Source: Clostridia bacterium (lineage in GTDB: Bacteria; Bacillota; Clostridia; Oscillospirales; Acutalibacteraceae). From it: a stretch of 64,000 nt of DNA. A model generated the notes under the pieces. The model saw only the letters and a program-made list of their open reading frames with translations, had not been told where the DNA came from and ran no database searches. A program made the translations under genes and the position numbers. This document shows, in pieces, positions 24,597 through 33,982 of the stretch; positions within the stretch are counted from its first letter, which is position 1, and every line of letters begins with the position of its first letter. Location of the stretch: the NCBI GenBank assembly GCA_017399535.1, contig JAFQBX010000041.1:1-64000 (forward strand), in the 5' to 3' direction.

Positions 24597-26744
24597 TTAT
24601 ACTGCTTTAATTGTTGTTATGAGGGGGAGGTCAACCGAGCTTCCGCCGACCATAATTTCAAAGTCGCCCTTTTCAAGCACTCTTTCGAGGTTCTGCTCAA
24701 CAACCTTTAATTCCTCAACGGGAAGGGTGAAGGAAACCGTCTTTTCTTCACCTGCGTCAAGCTCAACCCTTTCGAATCCTTTGAGCTCAAGAATCGGACG
24801 CATTACGGTACCCACAACGTCGTGAATATACATCTGTGCGATTTCGGTACCCTTTACCTTGCCGGTGTTTTTAATCTTTGCCGTTACGATAATTTCGCCG
24901 TCAGCTTCGGTGAATTCAGTTTTCGAAACCGAAAGATTACTGTACTCGAATGTAGTATAGCTTAAACCGAAACCGAAGGGATAAAGAGGTCCTTCCTCGA
25001 TATCCTTATACTTATTATCGCCATGCCAACCGGGGAGATAATTGTAATAAACAGGCACCTGACCGGCTGTTCTCGGGAATGAAATGGGGAGCTTTCCACT
25101 CGGATTAACGTCGCCAAAGAGAATTTCTGCGGCAACCGTTCCGCCAACCATACCGCTGTTGAAGGTTTCAAGAATAGCGTTCATATTTTCGGCTTCCCAA
25201 TTTATACAAAGCGGCTTTCCGTTAACCATGACGAGAACAATCGGCTTCTTTGTCTTTTTCAGTTCAATTAGAAGTGCCGTCTGCTCACCGGGAAGATCAA
25301 GTGTTGCTCGCGATTTGTATTCGCCGTTGAGCTCGATATAGTCACCCATAACGGCAATAATGAGGTCGCTTTCCTTTGCTGCTTTTATCGCGGCATTAAA
25401 TCCGCGTTTGCCCGGCTTTTCAATGTCGCAACCCTTCTTATAAACAACCTCGATGCCGTCCTTTTTGGCGCGCTTTTTGATGCCTTTGAGCATGGAGGTT
25501 GCGGGCTTTCTATGTCCGTTTGCGGCGCCGCAGGACCAGTCGCCGTACTGCGCTTCGAGGTCGTCTGCGTTGGGACCGATAACGGCAATCTTGCGAACCT
25601 TTTTGGTGTTAATCGGGAGAATTCCGTCATTTTTGAGCAGTGTCATCGACTCTCTCGTGACCTCTAAATCCACCTCAACGTGCTCGTCACAGCAAATTTT
25701 ACTGCGGTCGGGTTTTTCAAAGGGATGCTCAAAAAGCCCCATATCAAATTTTGCTTTCAGAATACGGAAAACTGAGTCGTCAATATGCTTCATATCAACC
25801 TGACCGTTTTCGATAAGCTTGAGGGTTGCGTCATAGAATTCCTCAGTCTGCATAATCATATCGTTACCTGCATCAATTGAAACTCGCGATGCATCCTCGA
25901 AATTATCACAAACCTTTTGATTATCAATCAGCGAGCGGACGTTTGCCCAGTCGGTGATGATAAATCCGTCGACGCCAACCTCTTCTTTCAGCACCTCGCG
26001 TAAAAGGCGTCGGTTGGAGTTCATCGGCACGCCGTCAACCGACTGATAGCCGGTCATATATGTCTTGCATCCTGCCTTTGCCGCCTTCTCAAATGGCGGA
26101 AGGAAGGTTTCTCTAATCATTCTTTCGCTGACCATACTGTCATAGGCGTCACGTCCACCGATCGACTCGCCGTAAGCTATGTAGTGCTTTGCACAGGCCA
26201 TGATGCAGGTGTTATCAACGAAATTATTCTGATATCCGTCAACGATTGCGGCACCAAGCTCACCAATCAAATAGGGGTCCTCGCCAAAGGTTTCGTTAAT
26301 TCGTCCCCAACGGGTGTCGCGACCGATACAGAAAACAGGGGAGAAGGTCCAATGAAGCGAATCGCAACGTACCTCGGTAGCCGAAACTCGACCGCATTTA
26401 CGCATTGCTTCGCGGTCGAATGACTGAGCCATTGCTAGCTGCGTTGGGAAAACGGTAGCGTATTCGTTAAGCGCGTGTCCGTGAATACAGTCGATACCAA
26501 AGATGATGGGAATACCCAGACGAGTTTCATTAATAGCCGTTCTCTGCAATTCGTCGGCATTGTCACCAAGCACGTGCAGATAGGAGCCGAGTCCTTTTTT
26601 TGCCCATTCGAGCGCTTCCTCGCGGGTCATGAATTTATACGCGAGCTGCATCATCTGACCTACCTTTTCCTCGTTGGTCATGAGGGAAAGCAGGGCGTTT
26701 GCACGCTCGGTTGAAGTATATTTTGGATCCTTATAATCTATCAT
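24597..26744 (-). CDS. Glycoside hydrolase family 3 (second copy)
   Basis: The second GH3 enzyme of the window is about 715 residues. The catalytic nucleophile motif is GVDGFIITDWANV; KHYIAYGESIGGRDA and GRDTRWGRINETFGEDP are conserved barrel loops, and the C-terminal fibronectin-III-like domain begins near residue 610. No signal peptide is seen. The ATG at 26744 has the best spacing (6 bases) behind GGAGG; ATG at 26747 is directly adjacent. It differs substantially from the copy at 1479, so it is probably not a recent duplicate. It is transcribed alone from the promoter at 26777. Confidence 0.9.
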   Translation of the reverse strand: MIDYKDPKYTSTERANALLSLMTNEEKVGQMMQLAYKFMTREEALEWAKKGLGSYLHVLGDNADELQRTAINETRLGIPIIFGIDCIHGHALNEYATVFPTQLAMAQSFDREAMRKCGRVSATEVRCDSLHWTFSPVFCIGRDTRWGRINETFGEDPYLIGELGAAIVDGYQNNFVDNTCIMACAKHYIAYGESIGGRDAYDSMVSERMIRETFLPPFEKAAKAGCKTYMTGYQSVDGVPMNSNRRLLREVLKEEVGVDGFIITDWANVRSLIDNQKVCDNFEDASRVSIDAGNDMIMQTEEFYDATLKLIENGQVDMKHIDDSVFRILKAKFDMGLFEHPFEKPDRSKICCDEHVEVDLEVTRESMTLLKNDGILPINTKKVRKIAVIGPNADDLEAQYGDWSCGAANGHRKPATSMLKGIKKRAKKDGIEVVYKKGCDIEKPGKRGFNAAIKAAKESDLIIAVMGDYIELNGEYKSRATLDLPGEQTALLIELKKTKKPIVLVMVNGKPLCINWEAENMNAILETFNSGMVGGTVAAEILFGDVNPSGKLPISFPRTAGQVPVYYNYLPGWHGDNKYKDIEEGPLYPFGFGLSYTTFEYSNLSVSKTEFTEADGEIIVTAKIKNTGKVKGTEIAQMYIHDVVGTVMRPILELKGFERVELDAGEEKTVSFTLPVEELKVVEQNLERVLEKGDFEIMVGGSSVDLPLITTIKAV

Positions 26745-26776
26745 CATTAACCTCCATGATAAACAAATCATATAAT

Positions 26777-26805
26777 ATTATATTGTAAATACACCCTTCG
26801 GTCAA
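26777..26805 (-). promoter_or_regulatory. Promoter of the second GH3 gene
   Basis: Minus strand: TTGACC (26805-26800), 17-base spacer, TATAAT (26782-26777). No obvious operator palindrome overlaps it. Confidence 0.7.
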
Positions 26806-26917
26806 CAATAATAATGTATTTTCAGAAATATTTTTGCCGCTGGGAAAATAAAATTACTTTACTTGCGGAATAAATTGTGGTATCATATAGATGAATATGT
26901 GTAAGGAGAATTGAAAA

Positions 26918-27205
26918 ATGGCTAAAAAAGGCGAATTTTTAACATACAAGGGCCGTCCTCTCGTGCGTAAGGATAACGTAATCTATTACGGCGACATGGC
27001 CGAAAAATATGTCGTAATGTTACAGATTATGTCAACTAAAAAGGAGGGCGATATGGAGATTGCCGACAAGGTATCCATTCAGCTTATTGATACCGATCCC
27101 GATAAGCGCCCAAAGGAAAGAATTATCAAAAAGAGCGAAAAAACAGGTCTATATAACGCTATGGATATCGGCGCAATTTGGCTCGAAAGAGAACTATCGA
27201 AATAA
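26918..27205 (+). CDS. Conserved-looking small protein of unknown function
   Basis: This 95-residue soluble protein begins MAKKGEFLTYKGRPLVRKDN and has alternating beta and charged segments (NVIYYGDMAEKYVVMLQIMS, KVSIQLIDTD) with a helical end. AAGGAG is well placed, and a plausible promoter (TTTACT-17-TATCAT, 26858-26886) lies upstream, so I treat it as real. I do not recognise a family. It lies just before the FMN riboswitch but has its own promoter and shows no link to riboflavin. Confidence 0.75.
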   Translation: MAKKGEFLTYKGRPLVRKDNVIYYGDMAEKYVVMLQIMSTKKEGDMEIADKVSIQLIDTDPDKRPKERIIKKSEKTGLYNAMDIGAIWLERELSK

Positions 27206-27246
27206 GCAGAAAACAGCACAAGTTTATTAGCAAAAAATTTAATATG

Positions 27247-27392
27247 TCTTCGGGGCGAGGTGAAATTCCTCACCGGCGGTAAGGTTTTTACATTGTTTAC
27301 GATGGATAAAGCCGTAGCCCGCGAACTGTGATGCGTCACAGCCGATTTGGTGAAAATCCAAAGCCGACGGTATAGTCCGGATGAAAGAAGAT
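27247..27392 (+). ncRNA. FMN riboswitch (RFN element)
   Basis: The conserved core is unmistakable: TCTTCGGGGCGAGGTGAAAT at the 5' side, CCTCACCGGCGGTAA, GCCGTAGCCCGCGA, GATTTGGTGAAAATCC, GCCGACGGTATAGTC, and a closing GAAAGAAGA strand. It binds flavin mononucleotide and, with the terminator at 27450, controls the downstream riboflavin transporter. Confidence 0.96.
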
Positions 27393-27449
27393 ACATAGTT
27401 TTTTTTAGGATAAGTCACATGAATTGATTGTGTGATTATTATAAAAAAA

Positions 27450-27497
27450 TTCAAGTACTCGCACCCTTTTATTTAAAAGGATGCGGGTATTTTTTAT
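27450..27497 (+). terminator. Expression-platform terminator of the FMN riboswitch
   Basis: TACTCGCACCCTTTT pairs with AAAAGGATGCGGGTA around ATTT, followed by TTTTTT. It ends about 30 bases before the ribU start. FMN binding should favour termination. Confidence 0.85.
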
Positions 27498-27528
27498 TAT
27501 ACAAACAAATCAATAGGAGAAATGTATT

Positions 27529-28149
27529 ATGTCAACCAAAATCAATCGTAAATTATCATTCAAAGTGAATACCAGAAAGCTGGTTTTGACCGCCGTTCTT
27601 GGCGCAATAGCGTCTGTAATGATGATGGAACCTTTTAGTTTCCCGATTCCGATAATGCCAAGCTATATAAAAATGGATTTTTCCGAAGTGCCTGCACTTA
27701 TAGCTTCATTCAGTATGGGACCGATAAGTGGAGCTGCCGTTTGTTTCATTAAGAATGTTATCAATGCATTTTTTTCTAAAACAGCTTGTATCGGAGAATT
27801 AAGCAATTTCTTACTTGGTGTAGCTTTTGTTGTGCCTGCAGGATATGTATATAAATTTAAGAAAAATCGAACCGGTGCAGTAATTGCCAGTATGACCGGT
27901 TCGGTCACAATGGCATTGACCGGCGTTGCGACAAATTATTTTATAATTTTCCCCCTGTTTTCGAAATATCTTATGCCGATTGAAAGCATTATCGGAATGT
28001 ATCAGAAGATAATGCCTAGTGTTGATGGAATGTTAATGTGTCTCTTAATATTTAATTTGCCGTTCACCTTGGTTAAGGGCTTAATCGACTCTGCGCTTAC
28101 CTTCCTCATTTACAAGCGAATTTCGCCGCTGATTAAGGGTAAGAGATGA
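27529..28149 (+). CDS. ribU: Riboflavin ECF transporter S component RibU
   Basis: This is a 206-residue S component with about six hydrophobic segments. It has the early cytosolic basic stretch, KLVLTAVLGAIASVMMM, and IKMDFSEVPALIASFSMGP, typical of RibU. It should bind riboflavin and use the ECF module encoded at 32261-34793. The FMN riboswitch upstream fixes the substrate assignment. AGGAG precedes the ATG. Confidence 0.94.
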   Translation: MSTKINRKLSFKVNTRKLVLTAVLGAIASVMMMEPFSFPIPIMPSYIKMDFSEVPALIASFSMGPISGAAVCFIKNVINAFFSKTACIGELSNFLLGVAFVVPAGYVYKFKKNRTGAVIASMTGSVTMALTGVATNYFIIFPLFSKYLMPIESIIGMYQKIMPSVDGMLMCLLIFNLPFTLVKGLIDSALTFLIYKRISPLIKGKR

Positions 28150-28195
28150 TTTTTAAAAATTGTTAATAATATAATTATAAATATATAATAAAATA

Positions 28196-28224
28196 TTGAT
28201 ATTATTTACCTATCGTGCTATAAT
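28196..28224 (+). promoter_or_regulatory. Promoter of the ruvA-to-pgsA run
   Basis: TTGATA (28196-28201), 17-base spacer, TATAAT (28219-28224). A weak hairpin (TCGG/CCGA) followed by TATTTTTT at about 28243-28268 lies in the leader and could attenuate. Confidence 0.65.
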
Positions 28225-28289
28225 ACTTTGTTAGAAAATGCTTTCGGTGATTTTGCCGATATTTTTTAGGTACGAGGGTGAATGATAAA

Positions 28290-28895
28290 ATGCTATATTC
28301 AATTACAGGCCGATTGGTTTATGCCGACTCATCGTCAATAGCTGTCGAGTGTAATGGAGTTGCCTTCCGCTGTGCTGTGTCAATGAATACCTTACAACAC
28401 ATGCCACAGAGGGACAATACCGTTACAGTTTACACCTATCTCAATGTGCGAGAGGATGCGCTGGACCTTTTCGGCTTTTATAGTATCGACGAGCTGGACG
28501 TTTTTAAGCTTATTACGTCGGTCAGCGGCGTTGGGCCAAAGAATGCGATGGCAATTTTGTCCGAGTTTGAGCCGAATAAATTACGCGTAATAATTGCCAG
28601 CGGTGATGCAAAGAGCTTGACAAGAGCATCGGGCGTCGGTACAAAATTGGCACAGCGAATCATCCTCGAATTAAAGGATAAGGTCGGCTCATTAGTCGGC
28701 GACGATGAGGTTATTGGCGAGGTAGCGGCAGTCGGAGCAGTTTCGGCATCGCAGAATGCCGCCGATGCAGTAGCCGCACTCGTTTCGCTCGGCTATTCCC
28801 AGAGCGAAGCGTCCCTTGCGGTAGGTCGACTTGACAGTCAGCTTTCGGTCGAGGAACTTATAAAATCGGCACTCAAAGCAATGTCAAAATTCTAA
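28290..28895 (+). CDS. ruvA: Holliday junction DNA helicase subunit RuvA
   Basis: RuvA binds four-way junctions and loads RuvB. The 201 residues include the N-terminal OB fold (MLYSITGRLVYADSSSIAVE), helix-hairpin-helix motifs (LITSVSGVGPKNAMAILSEF and LTRASGVGTKLAQRIILELK) and the C-terminal RuvB-binding domain (AVAALVSLGYSQSEASLAV). ATG 28290 is preferred because GAGGG lies about 11 bases upstream; an in-frame GTG at 28278 overlaps that site. Confidence 0.96.
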   Translation: MLYSITGRLVYADSSSIAVECNGVAFRCAVSMNTLQHMPQRDNTVTVYTYLNVREDALDLFGFYSIDELDVFKLITSVSGVGPKNAMAILSEFEPNKLRVIIASGDAKSLTRASGVGTKLAQRIILELKDKVGSLVGDDEVIGEVAAVGAVSASQNAADAVAALVSLGYSQSEASLAVGRLDSQLSVEELIKSALKAMSKF

Positions 28896-28913
28896 TTACA
28901 GGAGGAAAAAAGC

Positions 28914-29942
28914 TTGTCGGAACACGAAACAAATAACAGGTGGACGGCACCCGAATATGCCGAAGCCGATTCTGAAATCGAGCTTTCACTCCGCCCAAAA
29001 ACGCTTGACCAATACATCGGTCAGGACATAGCAAAAGAGAATCTGTCGGTCTATATGAACGCGGCAAAAATGCGTGGCGAAACGCTTGACCATTGCCTAA
29101 TTTACGGACCACCCGGACTGGGAAAAACTACTCTCGCAGGAATTATCGCCAACGAAATGGGCGTTAATCTTAAAATTACCTCGGGACCCGCAATCGAGCG
29201 TCCTTGTGACCTTGCGGCGCTGATGACCTCGCTTGACGAAGGGGACGTCCTCTTTATCGACGAGATTCACCGACTGCCAAAGATGGTTGCAGAGGTGCTT
29301 TATCCCGCGATGGAGGACTTTGCCATCGATATTATGGTCGGTCCTGCCCAGGCGAAGCATTCGATTCGACTCGATTTGCCTCATTTTACCCTCGTCGGCG
29401 CAACGACAAGGTCGGGTCAGCTTGCGGCACCCCTTCGCGACCGATTCGGCGTTCAACTTCGACTTGAGCTTTATACACCCGAGCAACTCGGCGATATCGT
29501 TATGCGCTCGGCAGGAGTGCTTCAAGTACCCATCGACCGTGACGGCGCTCTCGAAATAGCGTCAAGGTCGCGCGGAACACCCCGAATAGCCAACCGCCTT
29601 TTAAAGAGGACACGCGACTTTGCCCAGGTTTTGCGTGATGGCAGAGTTGACGAAGAGGTGGCGAGATATGCCCTCGAACAGCTCCGAATCGACGAGCTCG
29701 GACTTGACGATTTCGACCGCCGAATGTTATCAACTATTATCAGTTTTTATGGCGGCGGACCTGTCGGTGTCGAAACCTTGGCGGCTGCCCTTGGCGAAGA
29801 AGCCGTCACAATTGAGGATGTTTACGAGCCCTATTTAATGCAAATTGGATTTCTGTCACGAACTCCGCGTGGTCGTTGCGTAACAGCACTTGCTTACGAC
29901 CATCTCGGAATAGAACAGCAGGGGCAGCAATCTTTATTTTAA
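28914..29942 (+). CDS. ruvB: Holliday junction DNA helicase RuvB
   Basis: RuvB is the AAA+ motor of branch migration. The 342 residues carry Walker [13 protein letters not shown], Walker [11 protein letters not shown], the sensor loop GATTRSG and the C-terminal winged helix with FLSRTPRGR. The start is TTG at 28914 behind AGGAGG. It follows ruvA by 18 bases. Confidence 0.98.
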   Translation: MSEHETNNRWTAPEYAEADSEIELSLRPKTLDQYIGQDIAKENLSVYMNAAKMRGETLDHCLIYGPPGLGKTTLAGIIANEMGVNLKITSGPAIERPCDLAALMTSLDEGDVLFIDEIHRLPKMVAEVLYPAMEDFAIDIMVGPAQAKHSIRLDLPHFTLVGATTRSGQLAAPLRDRFGVQLRLELYTPEQLGDIVMRSAGVLQVPIDRDGALEIASRSRGTPRIANRLLKRTRDFAQVLRDGRVDEEVARYALEQLRIDELGLDDFDRRMLSTIISFYGGGPVGVETLAAALGEEAVTIEDVYEPYLMQIGFLSRTPRGRCVTALAYDHLGIEQQGQQSLF

Positions 29943-29989
29943 ATTTTAGTTAGATACCCACAATTCTTTATAATTTTGGAGGAATTTTT

Positions 29990-31351
29990 ATGGCAAGAAT
30001 GTTTGGAACAGATGGAGTAAGAGGCGTTGCTAATACCGAGCTTACCGTCGAACTCGCAATGGGGATCGGCAGAGCGACTGCTATGGTTTTAGCCGAAGAA
30101 GCAAAGAGACCGAAGGTGCTTATCGGTATGGATACACGTGCATCGGGTAATATGTTTGAATCGGCACTTGCCGCAGGACTTTGCTCGGTAGGCGCAGATG
30201 CCGTTCTGGTAGGAGTAGTGCCTACACCCGCAGTAGCTTATTTGGTTCAAAAATACGGCTGTGATGCAGGAATAATGATTTCGGCATCGCACAATCCTTG
30301 TGAATACAACGGAATAAAGCTTTTCAGCGCCGACGGATACAAGCTTCCCGACGAAATAGAGGACAAAATCGAGAATATCGTCACCCGTACCGATATCGGT
30401 CATCCTGCACCCACTCACGGGGAAGTAGGTCGTGTTTCTCGCGCCGAGGATGCCGCTGCCGATTACGTTGAATATGTAATTTCTACTACCGATTTGCGCT
30501 TTGACGGGATGAAGATTGCACTCGATTGTGCTAACGGTTCATCTTCCGTAACGGCAAAGGTGCTTTTCTCAATGCTTGGTGCCGAAGTTCACGTTATGTC
30601 TGATACTCCCGACGGAGTTAATATCAATGACGGCTGCGGCTCAACCCACATGGAGAATTTGCAGAAATACGTTCGCGAAAATGGAATGGACGGCGGTTTC
30701 GCCTTTGACGGAGATGCCGACCGTTGCCTTGCCGTTGACGAAAACGGCGAATTGATTGACGGAGATAAGATAATTGCAATTTGTGCCCTCGATTTAAAGG
30801 CAAGGGGACTTTTAAAGGATAACAAAGCGGTTGTTACAGTAATGTCTAATCTTGGATTTTTCCGCTTTGCCGACGATAACGGAATCATCGCTGAAAAGAC
30901 AAAGGTAGGAGATCGCTACGTTCTCGAATGTATGAAGGAAAATGACCTCGCAATCGGTGGAGAACAGTCGGGTCACGTTATATTCTACAACCTCGCAACG
31001 ACAGGCGACGGACAGCTTACAGCCGTCCAGTTCCTCGCCGCAGTAAAACGCGCGGCAAAGCCGTTTAGCGAGCTTGCAAAGGTAATGACTGTATATCCTC
31101 AGGTGCTTAAAAATATCGTAATCGATAATGATAAAAAGGATATGCTTTTTGAGGACGAGGATATTAAAAAGATTATTTTCGATACCGAGGTTGAGCTCGG
31201 AGATAACGGTCGCGTTCTCGTTCGCGCTTCGGGTACCGAGCCGCTTGTACGAGTTATGCTCGAAGGAAAGGATATTTCCGTTATTGAAGAAAAGGCAATG
31301 GCAATCTCTAACGTAATTGCCGACCGCTTGAACGGAAAAATTAAAGCATAA
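29990..31351 (+). CDS. glmM: Phosphoglucosamine mutase GlmM
   Basis: GlmM converts glucosamine-6-phosphate to glucosamine-1-phosphate for UDP-GlcNAc and peptidoglycan synthesis. The 453 residues start MARMFGTDGVRGVAN. They contain the phosphoserine loop ISASHNPCEYNGIK (Ser near 101), the metal loop DGDADRCL, the sugar-binding GGEQSGHVIF and the phosphate-binding RASGTEPLVRVM. GGAGG precedes the ATG. The diadenylate cyclase genes that often precede glmM are absent. Confidence 0.97.
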   Translation: MARMFGTDGVRGVANTELTVELAMGIGRATAMVLAEEAKRPKVLIGMDTRASGNMFESALAAGLCSVGADAVLVGVVPTPAVAYLVQKYGCDAGIMISASHNPCEYNGIKLFSADGYKLPDEIEDKIENIVTRTDIGHPAPTHGEVGRVSRAEDAAADYVEYVISTTDLRFDGMKIALDCANGSSSVTAKVLFSMLGAEVHVMSDTPDGVNINDGCGSTHMENLQKYVRENGMDGGFAFDGDADRCLAVDENGELIDGDKIIAICALDLKARGLLKDNKAVVTVMSNLGFFRFADDNGIIAEKTKVGDRYVLECMKENDLAIGGEQSGHVIFYNLATTGDGQLTAVQFLAAVKRAAKPFSELAKVMTVYPQVLKNIVIDNDKKDMLFEDEDIKKIIFDTEVELGDNGRVLVRASGTEPLVRVMLEGKDISVIEEKAMAISNVIADRLNGKIKA

Positions 31352-31366
31352 AGGATTGAAAAAAAT

Positions 31367-32245
31367 TTGAGAGAAGTCAAAGGATTTGACGATTACGAGC
31401 TTATCGACACCTCGTGCGGAGAAAAGCTTGAACGCTGGAAGGATATAATTCTCATTCGTCCCGACCCGCAAATCATCTGGAATACCGAAAGGGTAAATCC
31501 GCTTTGGCATAATGCTCACGCGCGTTATCACCGCTCGTCATCGGGCGGCGGCTCGTGGGAAAGGTATAAGAGTGTACCTGATGTCTGGACGGTCAAATAC
31601 CGCGATTTGCAGTTTAATTTAAAGCCGATGGGCTTCAAGCACACCGGACTCTTTCCCGAACAGGCGGTTAACTGGGATTTAATGAGCGATATGATTGACC
31701 GCCGCGTCAGAAAGGGCAAGGAGGTAAAGGTACTCAACCTCTTTGGCTACACGGGTGCGGCTACACTTGCCTGTGCAGCGGCAGGAGCCAACGTAACCCA
31801 CGTTGACGCGTCAAAGGGAATGGTTTTGTGGGCAAAGGATAACGCGGTGGCAAGTCGCCTTGCCGATAAGCCGATTCGTTGGCTTGTCGACGATTGTAAA
31901 AAGTTTGTACTGCGCGAAATTCGTCGCGGAAACAAGTATGACGGAATAGTAATGGACCCTCCGTCTTATGGACGAGGACCGGGCGGAGAGGTATGGAAAA
32001 TCGAGGAACAGTTGTGGGATTTGCTTACCGTTTGCAGTCAAATTCTCACCGACGAGCCCCTCTTTTTTCTGCTGAATTCCTATACAACCGGACTGTCACC
32101 GAGCGTAATGAAATATATGCTTGCTTCGGTAATAGCAAAGGGTAGAGGCGGCTCTGTCACCTGTGACGAAATTGGACTCCCCGTTACCGATAGCGGACTG
32201 GTACTCCCTTGCGGAAATACTGCCGCTTGGCTTAATGAAGATTAA
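31367..32245 (+). CDS. Class I SAM-dependent methyltransferase, RlmI/RlmK-like
   Basis: The Rossmann methyltransferase core has motif I VLNLFGYTGAATLACAAAGA, the acidic DAS after the second strand, and catalytic motif IV VMDPPSYGRGPGG. These resemble 23S rRNA cytosine-5/guanine-N2 methyltransferases of the RlmI family. At 292 residues it lacks the N-terminal PUA domain of full RlmI, so the RNA target is uncertain. The start is TTG behind AAAGGA. It lies 15 bases after glmM and 15 before ecfA1. Confidence 0.8.
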   Translation: MREVKGFDDYELIDTSCGEKLERWKDIILIRPDPQIIWNTERVNPLWHNAHARYHRSSSGGGSWERYKSVPDVWTVKYRDLQFNLKPMGFKHTGLFPEQAVNWDLMSDMIDRRVRKGKEVKVLNLFGYTGAATLACAAAGANVTHVDASKGMVLWAKDNAVASRLADKPIRWLVDDCKKFVLREIRRGNKYDGIVMDPPSYGRGPGGEVWKIEEQLWDLLTVCSQILTDEPLFFLLNSYTTGLSPSVMKYMLASVIAKGRGGSVTCDEIGLPVTDSGLVLPCGNTAAWLNED

Positions 32246-32260
32246 AAGGAAGAATCGATT

Positions 32261-33115
32261 TTGGATAATATAATCGAACTGGATAACGTCGTTTTTGATT
32301 ATTCCGACGAAAATGATAATCCCGTAACCGTACTGAACGGAATCTCGCTCAGTATCAAGCGTGGCTCGTTTACGGCGGTGCTCGGGCATAACGGCTCGGG
32401 AAAGTCCACAATGGCAAAGCTGTTTAACGCGCTCGAACATCCGTCGAGCGGCACAGTGACGGTCAACGGAATGGACACCGCCGACCAAAAGTATGAATTC
32501 GATATCAGAAAAACGGTCGGAATCGTCTTTCAGAATCCCGATAACCAGATTGTTGCATCAATCGTCGAGGAGGACGTCGCCTTTGGTCCCGAAAATCTCG
32601 GCATTGAGCCCAAGGAGATTAGAAAAAGGGTGGATGAAGCGTTAAAGGCGGTCGATATGTACGAATACCGCGACCACGCACCATTCAAGCTTTCGGGAGG
32701 ACAAAAGCAGCGAATCGCCATCGCGGGAATACTTGCAATGCAGCCCGAATGTATCGTTCTCGATGAGCCGACGGCTATGCTCGACCCAAAGGGACGTCGC
32801 GAGGTTATCGAAACAGTAATGCGACTGAATAAAGAAAAGGGAATGACGGTCGTTCTGATAACTCATTTTATGGACGAGGCGGCTATTGCCGACCGCGTGG
32901 TAGTTATGGACGACGGTAAATTCATACTTGACGGTACTCCCGTTGAGGTTTTCGGTCACGTAAAGGAACTTAAAGCGGTTGGACTCGACGTACCGCAACC
33001 AACCGAGCTCGTCCAGCTTTTAAAGGACGAGGGAATCGACATCCAAACCGATATAATCGATGTCGACGGATGTGTAAATGCGCTTATGAAGGCGCTCAAC
33101 TTGGAGGAAAAATAA
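32261..33115 (+). CDS. ecfA1: ECF transporter ATPase EcfA1 (CbiO-like)
   Basis: This is one of two ATPases powering the shared ECF vitamin uptake module. It has Walker [13 protein letters not shown] (near residue 47), the Q loop VFQNPDNQI, the signature [13 protein letters not shown], Walker [13 protein letters not shown] and the switch His in LITHFMDE. 284 residues. TTG start behind AAGGAAG. Its S components are probably BioY and RibU of this window plus others elsewhere. Confidence 0.95.
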   Translation: MDNIIELDNVVFDYSDENDNPVTVLNGISLSIKRGSFTAVLGHNGSGKSTMAKLFNALEHPSSGTVTVNGMDTADQKYEFDIRKTVGIVFQNPDNQIVASIVEEDVAFGPENLGIEPKEIRKRVDEALKAVDMYEYRDHAPFKLSGGQKQRIAIAGILAMQPECIVLDEPTAMLDPKGRREVIETVMRLNKEKGMTVVLITHFMDEAAIADRVVVMDDGKFILDGTPVEVFGHVKELKAVGLDVPQPTELVQLLKDEGIDIQTDIIDVDGCVNALMKALNLEEK

Positions 33116-33982
33116 TTGTCTATTCTCAAAGTAGAGGGATTGACCTACATCTATGGCGAAGGGACACCCTTTCGCATAGCGGCAATCACCGACGTAAATT
33201 TTGAAATAAATTCACCCGGACTGACCGCCATAATCGGTCACACAGGTTCGGGTAAATCAACGCTTATTCAGCACCTTAACGGACTGATAAAGACCGAACC
33301 GGGACACGTTTTTGTTGACGATGTTGACATTTGGGCGAATGAAAAGGAAATTCGCGACGTAAGGTTTAAGGTGGGACTCGTTTTTCAGTATCCCGAATAC
33401 CAGCTTTTTGAAGAAACGGTAGAAAAGGATATTGCCTTTGGACCGCGAAATATCGGGCTCGACGAGGACGAAATTCAGCAGCGTGTCGTCTGGGCGGCAA
33501 AAAAGGTCGGTCTTTCTGACGAATTGCTTAAAAAATCTCCGTTCGAACTTTCGGGCGGGGAAAAGAGACGAGCCGCAATCGCAGGAGTACTTGCGATGAA
33601 GCCGAGGGTGCTTATTTTAGACGAGCCGACAGCGGGACTCGACCCAAAGGGCAGGGATATGCTGCTTGACTGCATCGTCGAATATCAGAGAAGTGAAAAC
33701 GCCGTTGTTCTCCTTGTTTCTCATTCGATGGAGGACGTCGCCAGAGTAGCCGATAACGTGCTTGTAATGAATGGCGGTCGCCTTGCCATGTTTGGCAAAA
33801 CGCAGGAGGTCTTTTCACGCGGAAAAGAGCTCGAAAAAATGGGACTTGCCGTTCCAAGCATTATGAAAATTGTGTCTGGCTTGCGTGAAAAAGGGGTAGA
33901 TTTACCCGACGGAATTTTAAACGTCACCGATGCAAAGGATGCGCTTTTGCACCTTTTGAAAGGCGGTGAGCCGAATGCTTAA
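33116..33982 (+). CDS. ecfA2: ECF transporter ATPase EcfA2 (CbiO-like)
   Basis: The second ATPase of the ECF module: Walker A GHTGSGKSTLIQ, Q loop VFQYPEYQLFEE, signature LSGGEKRRAAIAG, Walker B LILDEPTAGLD and H loop VSHSMED. 288 residues. The start is TTG immediately after the ecfA1 TAA, with GGAGG inside the end of ecfA1, so translation is coupled. Confidence 0.95.
   Translation: MSILKVEGLTYIYGEGTPFRIAAITDVNFEINSPGLTAIIGHTGSGKSTLIQHLNGLIKTEPGHVFVDDVDIWANEKEIRDVRFKVGLVFQYPEYQLFEETVEKDIAFGPRNIGLDEDEIQQRVVWAAKKVGLSDELLKKSPFELSGGEKRRAAIAGVLAMKPRVLILDEPTAGLDPKGRDMLLDCIVEYQRSENAVVLLVSHSMEDVARVADNVLVMNGGRLAMFGKTQEVFSRGKELEKMGLAVPSIMKIVSGLREKGVDLPDGILNVTDAKDALLHLLKGGEPNA

Noticed and set aside
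1479-26744. The two GH3 genes as a recent duplication
   Set aside because: Their sequences differ throughout, including around the nucleophile (ITDYGS versus ITDWAN); they are distant paralogues.
27239-27454. Minus-strand 71-aa ORF
   Set aside because: It lies wholly over the FMN riboswitch and its terminator, which explain the sequence.
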